DNA from: JAGVPT01 sp964439265
GTDB lineage: Bacteria > Bacteroidota > Ignavibacteria > UBA10030 > UBA8401
Assembly: GCA_964439265.1 (NCBI GenBank)
Contig: CAYTOA010000012.1
Coordinates: forward strand, 17,575 to 81,574
Direction of reading: 5' to 3'
Length of the DNA stretch: 64,000 bases
Positions 8,918-16,955 of this stretch are shown here, one piece after another. The notes beneath the pieces are model-generated. The model was given only the letters and a program-made list of their open reading frames with translations. It searched no databases and was not told the DNA's origin. Both the position numbers and the translations under genes were made by a program. How positions within the stretch are numbered: position 1 is the stretch's first letter; the number at the start of each line of letters is the position of its first letter.

Positions 8918-10060
8918 TTACCGGCGGGCGCTGGCTGTGCTGGTGTTGAGAATTCGTTCGTAATGGCGCTCGTATACTGCTACAATCTGCTCGATATCAA
9001 AATTCTCTACCGCTCTCGTGCGGCCCGCCTTTGCGAACATTGCGCGCCGCGTGTCGTTCTGCAGAAGTTCGATCGCATACTTAGCCATCCGTTCTATGTC
9101 TCCGATCTCGGCGATATAGCCTGTCTCTCCGTGCACAACAAGTTCCGGCAATCCTCCCACGCTCGATGAAATGACCGGAACTTCGCATGCCATTGCTTCC
9201 AGTGCAGAAAGCCCGAAGCTTTCAGACTGGCTCGGCATCAGGAACAGGTCGGAGGCGGAAAGCAGCTCCACGAGTTCCGCCTGTTTTCCCAAGAACTTCA
9301 CGCTGTCTCCAAGCTGCAGCTCGCGGCAAAGGTTCTCGCAGCTCGACCGGTCCGGTCCGTCGCCCACGAGAACGAGTTTCGAAGGGATCTTCTTAGCGAC
9401 GAGGTTGAAGATCCTGATCACATCCGTGACCCGTTTCACAAGACGAAAATTGGAGACATGGATGAGAATCTTTTCGCCGTTCGGAGCGATGGCTTTTCTG
9501 ACATTTGTCTCAGCCATTCTTGTAAAAAGCTGTGTATCCACAAAATTTGGAATGACTTCGATCTCTTTGTTGATGCCGTAGTTCGTAACGGTTTTCTCTT
9601 TCAAGAAACGTGACACCGCCGTAACGCCGTCGCTTTTTTCGATGCTGAATTTCATGACCGAGAGGAAACTCGGTTCCAATCCTATCAGCGTGATGTCGGT
9701 ACCGTGCAATGTTGTGATGACGCGGAAGTGTTCGTCGTTGAGGATCTGCTTCGCAATGTAGGCACTCGTTGCGTGAGGAATGGCATAGTGCGCATGGATC
9801 AAATCGAGCTTCTCGAATTTCGCAACCTCCACCATTTTGCTTGCAAGCGCGGGGGTATAGAGAGGGAACTCGAATAACGGGTACGTCGCCATCTCTACTT
9901 CGTGGTAAAAGATGTTGTTCATGAACCCGTCCAGCCGCATCGGCATCGCGTAACTGATGAAATGGATCTGATGTCCGCGTTTTGCGAGCCCTTTACCGAG
10001 TTCAGTAGCGACGACTCCGCTGCCGCCGTATGTGGGGTAGCACGTAATTCCGATTTTCAT
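8918..10060 (-). CDS. bshA: N-acetyl-alpha-D-glucosaminyl L-malate synthase, bacillithiol pathway
   Basis: A 380-aa GT4-family retaining glycosyltransferase that couples UDP-GlcNAc to L-malate, the first step of bacillithiol synthesis. Seen: the N-terminal MKIGITCYPTYGGSGVVA loop typical of BshA, LHGTDITLIG, VIPNFVDT, VGDGPDR and, in the C-terminal Rossmann domain, PSQSESFGLSALEAMACEVP with the sugar-nucleotide-binding Glu residues. The CYPT(Y)GGSGVVA start distinguishes BshA from generic GT4 enzymes. The start at 10060 is at this motif and removes an unconserved 17-residue extension. bshB and bshC are not in the window. Confidence 0.88.
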   Translation of the reverse strand: MKIGITCYPTYGGSGVVATELGKGLAKRGHQIHFISYAMPMRLDGFMNNIFYHEVEMATYPLFEFPLYTPALASKMVEVAKFEKLDLIHAHYAIPHATSAYIAKQILNDEHFRVITTLHGTDITLIGLEPSFLSVMKFSIEKSDGVTAVSRFLKEKTVTNYGINKEIEVIPNFVDTQLFTRMAETNVRKAIAPNGEKILIHVSNFRLVKRVTDVIRIFNLVAKKIPSKLVLVGDGPDRSSCENLCRELQLGDSVKFLGKQAELVELLSASDLFLMPSQSESFGLSALEAMACEVPVISSSVGGLPELVVHGETGYIAEIGDIERMAKYAIELLQNDTRRAMFAKAGRTRAVENFDIEQIVAVYERHYERILNTSTASARR

Positions 10061-10251
10061 AGGGGGGGTCCTTTTGTGATTCAACGTACGGTTAATTCGA
10101 CTGAATTTCAAGAACAGGAGGAGAGGAGTGGAGGATCGTAATCAACTCCCAATAGGGCGGATGAAGGGATAATCATGGTTTTCTGATCACAATTGCAAGG
10201 CTGGAACTATTTCATTACTTTATCCGGCACAAGTACCATAAGGGAGGACGA

Positions 10252-11337
10252 ATGAAGCCTTTGCTAATTGTGTTCGTTGTGATTTTTTGTACAACCCCGC
10301 TGTATTCGCAAGCGAAAAGGGACGATAAAAAATCTGTCTCCCAAAGTCTCGCTCCGGCAAAATCCAATGAAGGAGTTCTTTGGGGCCAAGCTTTTGCGGA
10401 CTATTTGTACAAAGCGCAGGCAACCAATGCCTCGGAAAAGGGGACCAACGGTTTTGAATTCCGCCGAATTTATCTTGGCTACGATCAGGATATTTCCGAA
10501 CAATTCACGGCTCGAGTCCTGATCCAGGCAAACAACGAAGACACCGCCCGGTCCGGCGCAATGGATTTTACCGCACAGGAAGTGTATCTCGAATGGAAAA
10601 ACCTGGTCCCTCTCTCAAGCATCTATTTCGGTGTTTCTGCGACTCCTTCGATAGCAATTGCTGAAAAAATTTGGGGATACCGATCTCTCGAAAAAGTGAT
10701 CCTAGACCGGAACGGACTGGTGGCTATCGACGATATGGGGATCGGAATAAAGGGAAAATGTGCTGCAGACGGGAGCGTCGGATATGCTCTTATGGCCGCC
10801 AACGGTCAAGGTGTCAGGCTTGAGAACGATAAACTGAAGAAGATCTACGGGGAGTTCTATTTCACACCGATGAAGAATGGAGTAGCCGAAGTGTACTCCG
10901 ACTTCGAGAACAACTTGGATGCGCAATGGAAGCTCACCGGTAAAGCTCTTCTGGGATACCAGGTGCCGTCGGTGTCTGCGGGAGTGGAGGGATTCTACCG
11001 GACAATTCACAACGGCGTTCTTAATTCTCTGTCTCCGGTTGATTCAAATTTGGCGGGAGGGTCAGCATACACTTCCTTCCAGTTCGCAGAAAACCTGCGC
11101 GGCGTCCTTCGGGGAGACTATTTTGATGCAGATGTTTCGGAAAGAACTGTAGGCGTACGTGAAATACTAACTGTGGCCGGCGTGGATTATTCGCCGGCGC
11201 AGGATGTTCATGTGATTCCCAACGCACTTTACACTCATCGCGTGTATAAGGTCAGTCCCGCACCCGGACCCGCGCTGGTGGACGATGTCACAATTCGTCT
11301 TACGTTCGCGTACTCATTTTCGGCACGCATTCGATGA
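10252..11337 (+). CDS. Putative outer-membrane beta-barrel (porin-like) protein
   Basis: A 361-aa exported protein. The first ~20 residues (MKPLLIVFVVIFCTTPLYSQ) are a Sec signal peptide, with cleavage expected after the Ser-Gln-Ala region. The mature part is rich in alternating polar/hydrophobic strands with aromatic residues (GFEFRRIYLGYDQDISEQFTA, EVYLEWKNL, SIYFGVSATPS) and ends in an amphipathic strand, as expected of an outer-membrane barrel. A strong ribosome site (GGGAGGACGAATG) fixes the start. It is related in style to phosphate-selective-porin-like proteins, but the substrate is unknown. It overlaps the next gene by 4 nt. Confidence 0.65.
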   Translation: MKPLLIVFVVIFCTTPLYSQAKRDDKKSVSQSLAPAKSNEGVLWGQAFADYLYKAQATNASEKGTNGFEFRRIYLGYDQDISEQFTARVLIQANNEDTARSGAMDFTAQEVYLEWKNLVPLSSIYFGVSATPSIAIAEKIWGYRSLEKVILDRNGLVAIDDMGIGIKGKCAADGSVGYALMAANGQGVRLENDKLKKIYGEFYFTPMKNGVAEVYSDFENNLDAQWKLTGKALLGYQVPSVSAGVEGFYRTIHNGVLNSLSPVDSNLAGGSAYTSFQFAENLRGVLRGDYFDADVSERTVGVREILTVAGVDYSPAQDVHVIPNALYTHRVYKVSPAPGPALVDDVTIRLTFAYSFSARIR

Positions 11338-11945
11338 GGGATGAATACCAATCTATCAAGGTAAACGCGAACGCCTCGTTGAAAGTTGAAGGGTCGAGAT
11401 TCATCGCCAGTGCCTTTCCTGTTCGAGATCGGGTACACGCGGAGGAGACACTCGCAAAAGTGCGAAAGGAATACTACGACGCCACACATCATTGTTTCGC
11501 TTACGCGATCGGAGCTGAAGGGAAGGAGTTCCGCTACTCCGACGACGGCGAGCCATCCGGTACTGCGGGGATCAAGATCCTCTCGGCCATTCAATCGAAA
11601 GATCTGTCCGATATTTTGGTCATCGTTACGCGCTATTACGGGGGTACGAAGTTGGGAACCGGCGGACTCGGGCGCGCATACTTCGAGTCGGCAGCCCGGG
11701 CATTGGCAGAAGCGGTTGTGATACCGAAGGTTGTTACCGAGGAACTGCGGATTACTTTTCCCTACGATGAGACAAGCAGAGTCATGAACACTCTTTCACA
11801 CTCCCACACGAAGATCATCGACACGGTCTATGACGACGACGTCACGCTTCAGATTTCAGTCAGAAAAAATTCAGTGCGTATGGTGATCGACGAACTTGTT
11901 AATGTTACACGCGGAAACCTCGCCGTTAAAAGTCACGGCGGTTAA
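11334..11945 (+). CDS. YigZ/IMPACT-family protein
   Basis: A 203-aa protein of the UPF0029 (Impact N-terminal) family with the C-terminal DUF1949 extension. Diagnostic stretches are DATHHCFAYAIG, YSDDGEPSGTAGIKIL and TRYYGGTKLGTGGLGRAY. Eukaryotic IMPACT modulates GCN2; the bacterial YigZ role is unsettled, with RNA binding or translation-related functions proposed. It starts inside the stop codon of the porin-like gene (ATGA overlap), so the two are translationally coupled. This is an odd pairing with no clear functional meaning. Confidence 0.9.
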   Translation: MRDEYQSIKVNANASLKVEGSRFIASAFPVRDRVHAEETLAKVRKEYYDATHHCFAYAIGAEGKEFRYSDDGEPSGTAGIKILSAIQSKDLSDILVIVTRYYGGTKLGTGGLGRAYFESAARALAEAVVIPKVVTEELRITFPYDETSRVMNTLSHSHTKIIDTVYDDDVTLQISVRKNSVRMVIDELVNVTRGNLAVKSHGG

Positions 11946-11970
11946 TCCTTCAGCCGCGTTACATTCTCCC

Positions 11971-13179
11971 TTACGCGGGTTTCAAATTTTCGCAAATGGT
12001 CATCGTATCGAGCGCGATCATAAGTTCTTCGTTTGTTGGGACGACGTAGACTTTAACGCGCGATGAAGCCGAATGGATCGGTTTTTCTTTCTCCTTCGAC
12101 ATGTTGCTCTCGTCGTCCAATTGGATGCCGAGAAACTCCAGGTTGCTGCAGCTCGCCTTACGAACGTCGGGACTATTTTCGCCTATACCCCCCGTAAACA
12201 CGATCGCATCCGCTCCCCCCATGGCAGCCATATAGGCGCCGATATATTTTTTAATCCGATAGTTGAACACATCGAAGGCGTACTGCGCCTTTTTGTTGCC
12301 CTCTTTCATCTCTGTGATGATTTCACGCATATCGCTGCTCACACCCGAAATGCCCATAAGACCGCTGTGTTTATTGAGAAGCGTGTTTGCCTCGGAATAA
12401 TTCAGTCCTTCCTTTGACATAATGTGAAGAATAATATACGGGTCGATATCTCCGCTGCGAGTTCCCATCAACAAACCTTCAAGCGGGGTCAGTCCCATCG
12501 ACGTATCGACGGAGATCCCTTTGTCGACGGCCGCCATGCTGCACCCGTTGCCGAGGTGGCAGGTGATGAGTTTCAGGGATTTGTATTCCTCTCGCATCAG
12601 CTCGGCGGTACGTTGAGCGACAAAAGAATGGCTCGTTCCGTGAAAACCGTAGCGTCGGATCTTATGCTGCGTGTAGAGGGAATAGGGAATGCCGTACAGG
12701 TACGCATGCGGGGGCATCTTTTGATGGAACGCCGTATCGAACACGGCGACCTGCGGAACGTCCGGCAAATGAACCTGGCATGCGTTGATTCCCCGAAGGT
12801 TGTGCGGATTATGAAGCGGCGCAATGTCGATGTTGTCTCTAATTCGCTTGATGACGTCGTCGGTGATAAGGACGGAAGCGCTGAATGCTTCACCCCCGTG
12901 AACGACGCGGTGTCCGACCGCGCTAATCTGGCTTTTGTCGCTCAACACACCGTGATTCTTGCTGAGAAGGACCGCGAGAATGTACTCGATCGCTGCCGTA
13001 TGGTCCAGGATCTCGCCGGTTATTTTGATCTCATCCCCGTCGGACCGGAGATTGGTGAGGACCGCGCCGTTCATGCCGATGCGGTCCACGATCCCTTTGG
13101 CAAGTGCCTGGCGGGATTCAATTTCAATGAGCTGATATTTTACAGATGAACTGCCGCAATTGATAATAAGAATATTCAT
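11971..13179 (-). CDS. ackA: Acetate kinase
   Basis: Interconverts acetate plus ATP and acetyl phosphate. It is 402 aa, full length. Seen: MNILIINCGSSSVKYQL at the N-terminus (acetokinase signature 1), HRVVHGGE, VFDTAFHQKMP, HLGNGCSMAAVDKG, DTSMGLTPLEGLLMGTRSGD and VFTGGIGENS. The start at 13179 places the signature at residue 1. No phosphotransacetylase gene is adjacent. The next minus-strand gene upstream is a 3-hydroxyacyl-CoA dehydrogenase 35 nt away; the two could be cotranscribed and both concern short-chain acyl-CoA metabolism. Confidence 0.97.
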   Translation of the reverse strand: MNILIINCGSSSVKYQLIEIESRQALAKGIVDRIGMNGAVLTNLRSDGDEIKITGEILDHTAAIEYILAVLLSKNHGVLSDKSQISAVGHRVVHGGEAFSASVLITDDVIKRIRDNIDIAPLHNPHNLRGINACQVHLPDVPQVAVFDTAFHQKMPPHAYLYGIPYSLYTQHKIRRYGFHGTSHSFVAQRTAELMREEYKSLKLITCHLGNGCSMAAVDKGISVDTSMGLTPLEGLLMGTRSGDIDPYIILHIMSKEGLNYSEANTLLNKHSGLMGISGVSSDMREIITEMKEGNKKAQYAFDVFNYRIKKYIGAYMAAMGGADAIVFTGGIGENSPDVRKASCSNLEFLGIQLDDESNMSKEKEKPIHSASSRVKVYVVPTNEELMIALDTMTICENLKPA

Positions 13180-13214
13180 GATACGTTCAGAGTCGGTCAA
13201 AATGTGAGAGATGA

Positions 13215-14150
13215 TCAGGTCGTGCGTTTTGCCTGGTCGTTATATTTAAAGAACCCTTCGCCGCTTTTTCGTCCCAGTTTTCCCTCGCGCACCATTCGGC
13301 GGAGGAGGGGGCATGGGCGGTACTTGGCTTCGCCTAATTCATGGAAGAGCGATTCCATCCACGCGAGCACTTCGTCCAAACCCATCATGTCGGCTAACTC
13401 GAGAGGGCCGTACTGAAAATTGTAGCCGAGCTTCATCGCCGTGTCGATCCCCTCAGCCGTTGCCACACCTTCCATTAATACGTGCATTGCTTCGTTCAAA
13501 AGGGGGACGATGAGCCGCGTTGTTACAAAACCGGGATACTCGAAGACCTCAACGACGGTCTTACCGATTCTCTCGGCGAATTTTTTCACGGTGTTGAATG
13601 TTTTGTCCGAAGTTGTGGTGCCCCGCACCAATTCCACGAGCGGCACCTTGGGGACGGGATTGAGAAAGTGCATGCCGATGACTTTATCGGAGCGCTTTGT
13701 GGCCGCAGCAAGTTTCGACAGCGTGAGCGTGGAAGTGTTGGAGACAAAAATGGTTTCGGGGTCGCACAATTCATCCAGCTCCGAAAAGATCCTTCTCTTC
13801 AATTCAAAATTCTCATCCACTGCTTCAATAATGATGTTGCATTGCGCCGCATTTTTAAAATTGACCGATCCGTGAATACGTGAGAGCGTTGAGTTCTTCT
13901 CGCTTTTTGTCAACGTCCACCGATGGATCTCCCGGTCCATGCTGTCCCTGAGAATTCCGGTCATTGTCTCGAGTTGCTTCTCGTTTTTTTCAATTGCGAC
14001 AACTTCAATACCGTGGGAGGCGATAGTTTCCGCAATGCCCTGCCCCATCACTCCGAGTCCTATGACGGCGACAGCATTGATGCCGTCCTGGTCGTTTTTT
14101 TCAAGCTTGAGATCGCTGAGAATGTCTTCTATCTTAATATTCGTTGCCAT
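13215..14150 (-). CDS. 3-hydroxyacyl-CoA dehydrogenase (3-hydroxybutyryl-CoA type)
   Basis: A 311-aa NAD-dependent enzyme oxidising L-3-hydroxyacyl-CoA to 3-ketoacyl-CoA. Residues about 28-60 form the Rossmann NAD site (VAVIGLGVMGQGIAE). VSNTSTLTLSKLA and GMHFLNPVPKVPLVE include the catalytic His. The C-terminal dimerisation domain has YPGFVTTRLIVPLLNEA and GPLELADMMGLD. It is a single-function enzyme (no crotonase domain), the size of Hbd/PaaH proteins. It probably participates with the ETF and acyl-CoA dehydrogenase (50.8-54.4 kb) in beta-oxidation or butyrate-type metabolism. Confidence 0.92.
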   Translation of the reverse strand: MATNIKIEDILSDLKLEKNDQDGINAVAVIGLGVMGQGIAETIASHGIEVVAIEKNEKQLETMTGILRDSMDREIHRWTLTKSEKNSTLSRIHGSVNFKNAAQCNIIIEAVDENFELKRRIFSELDELCDPETIFVSNTSTLTLSKLAAATKRSDKVIGMHFLNPVPKVPLVELVRGTTTSDKTFNTVKKFAERIGKTVVEVFEYPGFVTTRLIVPLLNEAMHVLMEGVATAEGIDTAMKLGYNFQYGPLELADMMGLDEVLAWMESLFHELGEAKYRPCPLLRRMVREGKLGRKSGEGFFKYNDQAKRTT

Positions 14151-14536
14151 TGGCAGATTGTCCGTTCATGAAAATAAATGTAAATGCCCAAATTCTAGGG
14201 CAAAAGTAGTGCCACTCATTTGATCGCTCAGATTTCCACATAATCAACTTCTCTAGACGAAGAATTGGTGAAATTGATAAAAATCCTGGTTAAACTTACC
14301 CAAAAATGGAACGCAAGTCAACAAGGCCAAGAACCGATGCCATGGTTTCATCCGGTTGATTCTCTGAGGATAGATATGATAACATCAATCGTCTCGTGGC
14401 TTGACATTCGGGCCACGATTGATTATTTTTATAAAGATTCTTCATAGTGGGAAACGATTTACCACGGGCAATTGTTATTGTAATTGAGTGTATTTTTTTG
14501 CGGGTAAATCGGACATAATCGGTCGGGTATACGTAG
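14151..14536. other. Divergent intergenic region upstream of the SUF operon
   Basis: This 386-nt AT-rich stretch lies between two divergent genes and has no convincing protein gene. It holds an imperfect hairpin (ATCAAT 14384-14389 and CGTGGC 14395-14400, pairing with GCCACG ATTGAT 14412-14423) followed by TATTTTTATAAAG, and an IscR-like operator at its right end. The hairpin could end a short transcript or be chance. Confidence 0.45.
14506..14530 (-). promoter_or_regulatory. Predicted IscR-like (type 1) operator over the suf promoter
   Basis: Read on the minus strand, this 25-mer begins ATACCCGAC and ends GTCCGATTT. Against the E. coli type 1 IscR consensus as I remember it (ATASYYGACTRWWWYAGTCRRSTAT), 19 of 25 positions agree, including the whole left half-site. 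It ends 6 nt before the Rrf2 gene's ATG and covers a CATAAT that could be the -10 box (14514-14519). This suggests autoregulation by the Rrf2 protein encoded next. The match is by eye. Confidence 0.5.
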
Positions 14537-14941
14537 ATGCTAAAATTGTCCAAACGAGTCGAATATGGATTGATCGCGATACGGCATATTGCCGCCGCAG
14601 AGTCGGGGAAGATGTCGACTGCGAAGGAAATAGCCGACCGGTACAAGATTCCGTACGAACTCCTGGCAAAAGTGATGCAGAGGCTGGCAAAGAGAGGTTT
14701 GATTGTATCCCACCAGGGAGTGTACGGCGGTTATACCTTAGCGAAGGGTGCCGGCGATCTTTCGATCTCTGCGATCATCCATGCTATTGAGGACCATCTG
14801 CCTGCGATCACGCAATGCATCGCAGAAAGCCCGGATAGCTGTTCCATCTATGATAATTGTACCATTAAGAACCCTCTTGGAAAAATTCAGTTGAACATTG
14901 ACCAAGTCTTTCAAACGATGAAACTTTCAGAGATTGTCTGA
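14537..14941 (+). CDS. Rrf2-family Fe-S-responsive transcriptional regulator (IscR-like)
   Basis: A 134-aa winged-helix regulator. The N-terminal DNA-binding domain is typical (LSKRVEYGLIAIRHIA, KEIADRYKIPYELLAKVMQRL, GVYGGYTLAK). Three cysteines, Cys94, Cys102 and Cys108, sit where IscR binds a [2Fe-2S] cluster. It is the first gene of the SUF operon and ends 2 nt before the desulfurase gene. By analogy with IscR, the cluster-bound form should repress the operon when iron-sulfur supply is adequate. A candidate operator lies directly upstream of the start. Confidence 0.9.
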   Translation: MLKLSKRVEYGLIAIRHIAAAESGKMSTAKEIADRYKIPYELLAKVMQRLAKRGLIVSHQGVYGGYTLAKGAGDLSISAIIHAIEDHLPAITQCIAESPDSCSIYDNCTIKNPLGKIQLNIDQVFQTMKLSEIV

Positions 14942-14943
14942 CA

Positions 14944-16164
14944 ATGAAGCTTCCCGTTTACATGGATAATCATGCAACGACACAGGTCGACCGTCGGGTA
15001 GTCGACGTGATGATTCCATATTTTACGGAACATTTCGGCAATGCCGCAAGCCGCCAACATCGGTTTGGCTGGGTGGCTGAAGCGGCGGTAGAGAACGCGC
15101 GGAATATGATTGGGCGGGTCATCAACGCGGAAGCGAAAGAAATTATCTTTACGAGCGGAGCGACCGAATCGAACAACCTTGCACTCAAGGGTATCGCTGA
15201 AGCCTATGCAAGAAAAGGAAAGCATATCATTACGGCGAAAACAGAACACAGGTCGATTCTTGATGTGTGCGCCATGCTGGAACGATCGGGTTTTCGCGTT
15301 ACAACCCTGGATGTAGATCAGTTGGGAACGGTACGACCGCAGGCTGTCCGCGAGGCAATTACCGACGAGACGATTCTTGTCTCGATCATGATGGCCAACA
15401 ATGAGATCGGGACAATCGCGCCACTTTCAGAAATCGGCAGCATCTGCCTGGAACGAGGAATTCTTCTCCATACCGACGCGGCCCAGTGCGTAGGAAAAAT
15501 TCCGATCGATGTCCAAACCCTGAATATCCATTGCATGTCCCTCAGCGCTCACAAAGTGTACGGTCCCAAAGGCGTCGGTGCGCTGTACATTCGAAACAAG
15601 AATCCGCATGTGAAGATCATTCCCCAAATGGATGGCGGAGGGCATGAGCGGGGAATGCGTTCAGGAACGCTGAACGTCCCGGCGATCGTTGGTTTTGCAG
15701 AAGCTGTTCGCCTGGCCTCTGAGGAATATGACGATGAATTTGCGCGCGTTGGCGGACTTCGAAACAGAATGGAAAAGATCTTGCTTTCGGTCGAGGGCGC
15801 TCAGCGGAACGGAGATCCGGCAAATCGATTATGCAACAATCTGAACGTTACATTTCCGTACGTTCATGCCGACGACTTGATAACAGCTTTGAAAGACGAT
15901 GTAGCGGTTTCATCGGGCTCCGCATGTTCGTCCGCAGATGCCAACGGAGAAAAAGTTTCGCACGTTTTGAGCGCTATCGGTCTTGACGATGAACTTGCCC
16001 GCTGCACCATCCGGGCCGGGCTCGGCAGATCTAACACAGAAGAAGAGGTCGAATATGCAGGGAAGAAAATAGTAGAAACAGTTCAGCGGCTCCGCGACGC
16101 ATCGCCGCAGTACCAACTCGTGACGAAGAAAAGGCTTTTTCCAGTGACAGCATTGATTCATTAA
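14944..16164 (+). CDS. iscS: Cysteine desulfurase, IscS/NifS type
   Basis: A 406-aa PLP enzyme that releases sulfur from cysteine as enzyme-bound persulfide. Seen: YMDNHATTQVD near the N-terminus, FTSGATESNNLALKG, HTDAAQCVGKIP, the PLP lysine in LSAHKVYGPKGVGALY, and the active-site cysteine in SSGSACSSAD, on the longer loop that marks group I (IscS-like) enzymes. It is the second gene of the operon, which also encodes a group II SufS further down, so two desulfurases serve one operon. Confidence 0.93.
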   Translation: MKLPVYMDNHATTQVDRRVVDVMIPYFTEHFGNAASRQHRFGWVAEAAVENARNMIGRVINAEAKEIIFTSGATESNNLALKGIAEAYARKGKHIITAKTEHRSILDVCAMLERSGFRVTTLDVDQLGTVRPQAVREAITDETILVSIMMANNEIGTIAPLSEIGSICLERGILLHTDAAQCVGKIPIDVQTLNIHCMSLSAHKVYGPKGVGALYIRNKNPHVKIIPQMDGGGHERGMRSGTLNVPAIVGFAEAVRLASEEYDDEFARVGGLRNRMEKILLSVEGAQRNGDPANRLCNNLNVTFPYVHADDLITALKDDVAVSSGSACSSADANGEKVSHVLSAIGLDDELARCTIRAGLGRSNTEEEVEYAGKKIVETVQRLRDASPQYQLVTKKRLFPVTALIH

Positions 16165-16184
16165 AATAGAAGAATACGCTCTCG

Positions 16185-16466
16185 ATGAAAAAATCAGCGA
16201 CAATTATCAACAACCAGGTCGAGTTCCTTCATTTTCTGAAGGCAAAATTCCCTTTGTACCATTTATCGAATTTCTTTTTCCGCGACCTGCATTACGGCAT
16301 CATCAGCTTTTTTGAACAGAAGCACCTGAAGATCGGTTATGGCGATGCAGAGCATGTCGCCCGCGAAGTCGCGCAGCATTTCGAAAAGCAGAATATTTTT
16401 AAGAAAGTGAACCAGCAGGGATGGGTGCTGCAATATCCAGAGTTCACGGCAAAGAAAGCATCCTAG
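16185..16466 (+). CDS. Small conserved-context protein of unknown function in the SUF operon
   Basis: A 93-aa soluble protein with no recognisable domain. It has many aromatics and histidines (FPLYHLSNFFFRDLHYGI) but no cysteine, so it cannot ligate a cluster through Cys. It begins 20 nt after the IscS-type gene and precedes the A-type carrier on the same strand. Position alone suggests a role in cluster assembly, such as a desulfurase accessory. I assign no function. Confidence 0.6.
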   Translation: MKKSATIINNQVEFLHFLKAKFPLYHLSNFFFRDLHYGIISFFEQKHLKIGYGDAEHVAREVAQHFEKQNIFKKVNQQGWVLQYPEFTAKKAS

Positions 16467-16540
16467 AATAAATTAAGAATTAAGAATTAGGAATAAAGAA
16501 ACAAAAAATAAGAATTTACAATCAAGAAGGAGTAGTAACT

Positions 16541-16921
16541 ATGTCTGAAGTGCTTATTGCGCAGGGACCGCAACCGCAAACGACGATTCCGGATGAGATC
16601 CAATTAACGGAGAAGGCAGCAGCGGAAGTAAGAAATATCAAATCATCCAATAACATCCCGGAGTCGCATGGCTTGCGTCTTGGCGTCAAGGGCGGAGGGT
16701 GTTCAGGAATGACGTACGTCCTCGCGTTCGACGAGAAGCCGAATGAAAAAGACAATGTACTTGACCTTCAGGGCATTAAAGTATTCGTGGATCAGAAAAG
16801 CATGTTCTATCTCTCGGGAACCGTGTTGGATTTCACCGACGGGCTGAACGGGCGCGGATTCGTTTTCAATAATCCCCAGGCGGCAAAGACCTGCGGATGC
16901 GGCAGTTCGTTCGGCGTATGA
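16541..16921 (+). CDS. A-type iron-sulfur carrier (IscA/SufA/ErpA family)
   Basis: A 126-aa carrier that accepts and passes on Fe-S clusters. The three conserved cysteines are Cys54 (GGGCSGMTY), Cys118 and Cys120 (KTCGCGSSF). A clear ribosome site (AGAAGGAG) precedes the ATG. About 20 N-terminal residues before the conserved domain are low-complexity. It lies between the small unknown protein and sufB. It could be called SufA by context, but the family cannot be split reliably by eye. Confidence 0.92.
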   Translation: MSEVLIAQGPQPQTTIPDEIQLTEKAAAEVRNIKSSNNIPESHGLRLGVKGGGCSGMTYVLAFDEKPNEKDNVLDLQGIKVFVDQKSMFYLSGTVLDFTDGLNGRGFVFNNPQAAKTCGCGSSFGV

Positions 16922-16955
16922 ATTGGAAACAGACAAACTTTAGATTGGAGTTCTG

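Noticed and set aside
14384..14423. Hairpin as a true terminator
   Set aside because: It has a 5-nt bulge and lies between divergent genes where no transcript needs ending; kept only as an unexplained structure.
14265..14447. 60-codon frame upstream of the SUF operon
   Set aside because: No ribosome site and it spans the hairpin and likely promoter region.
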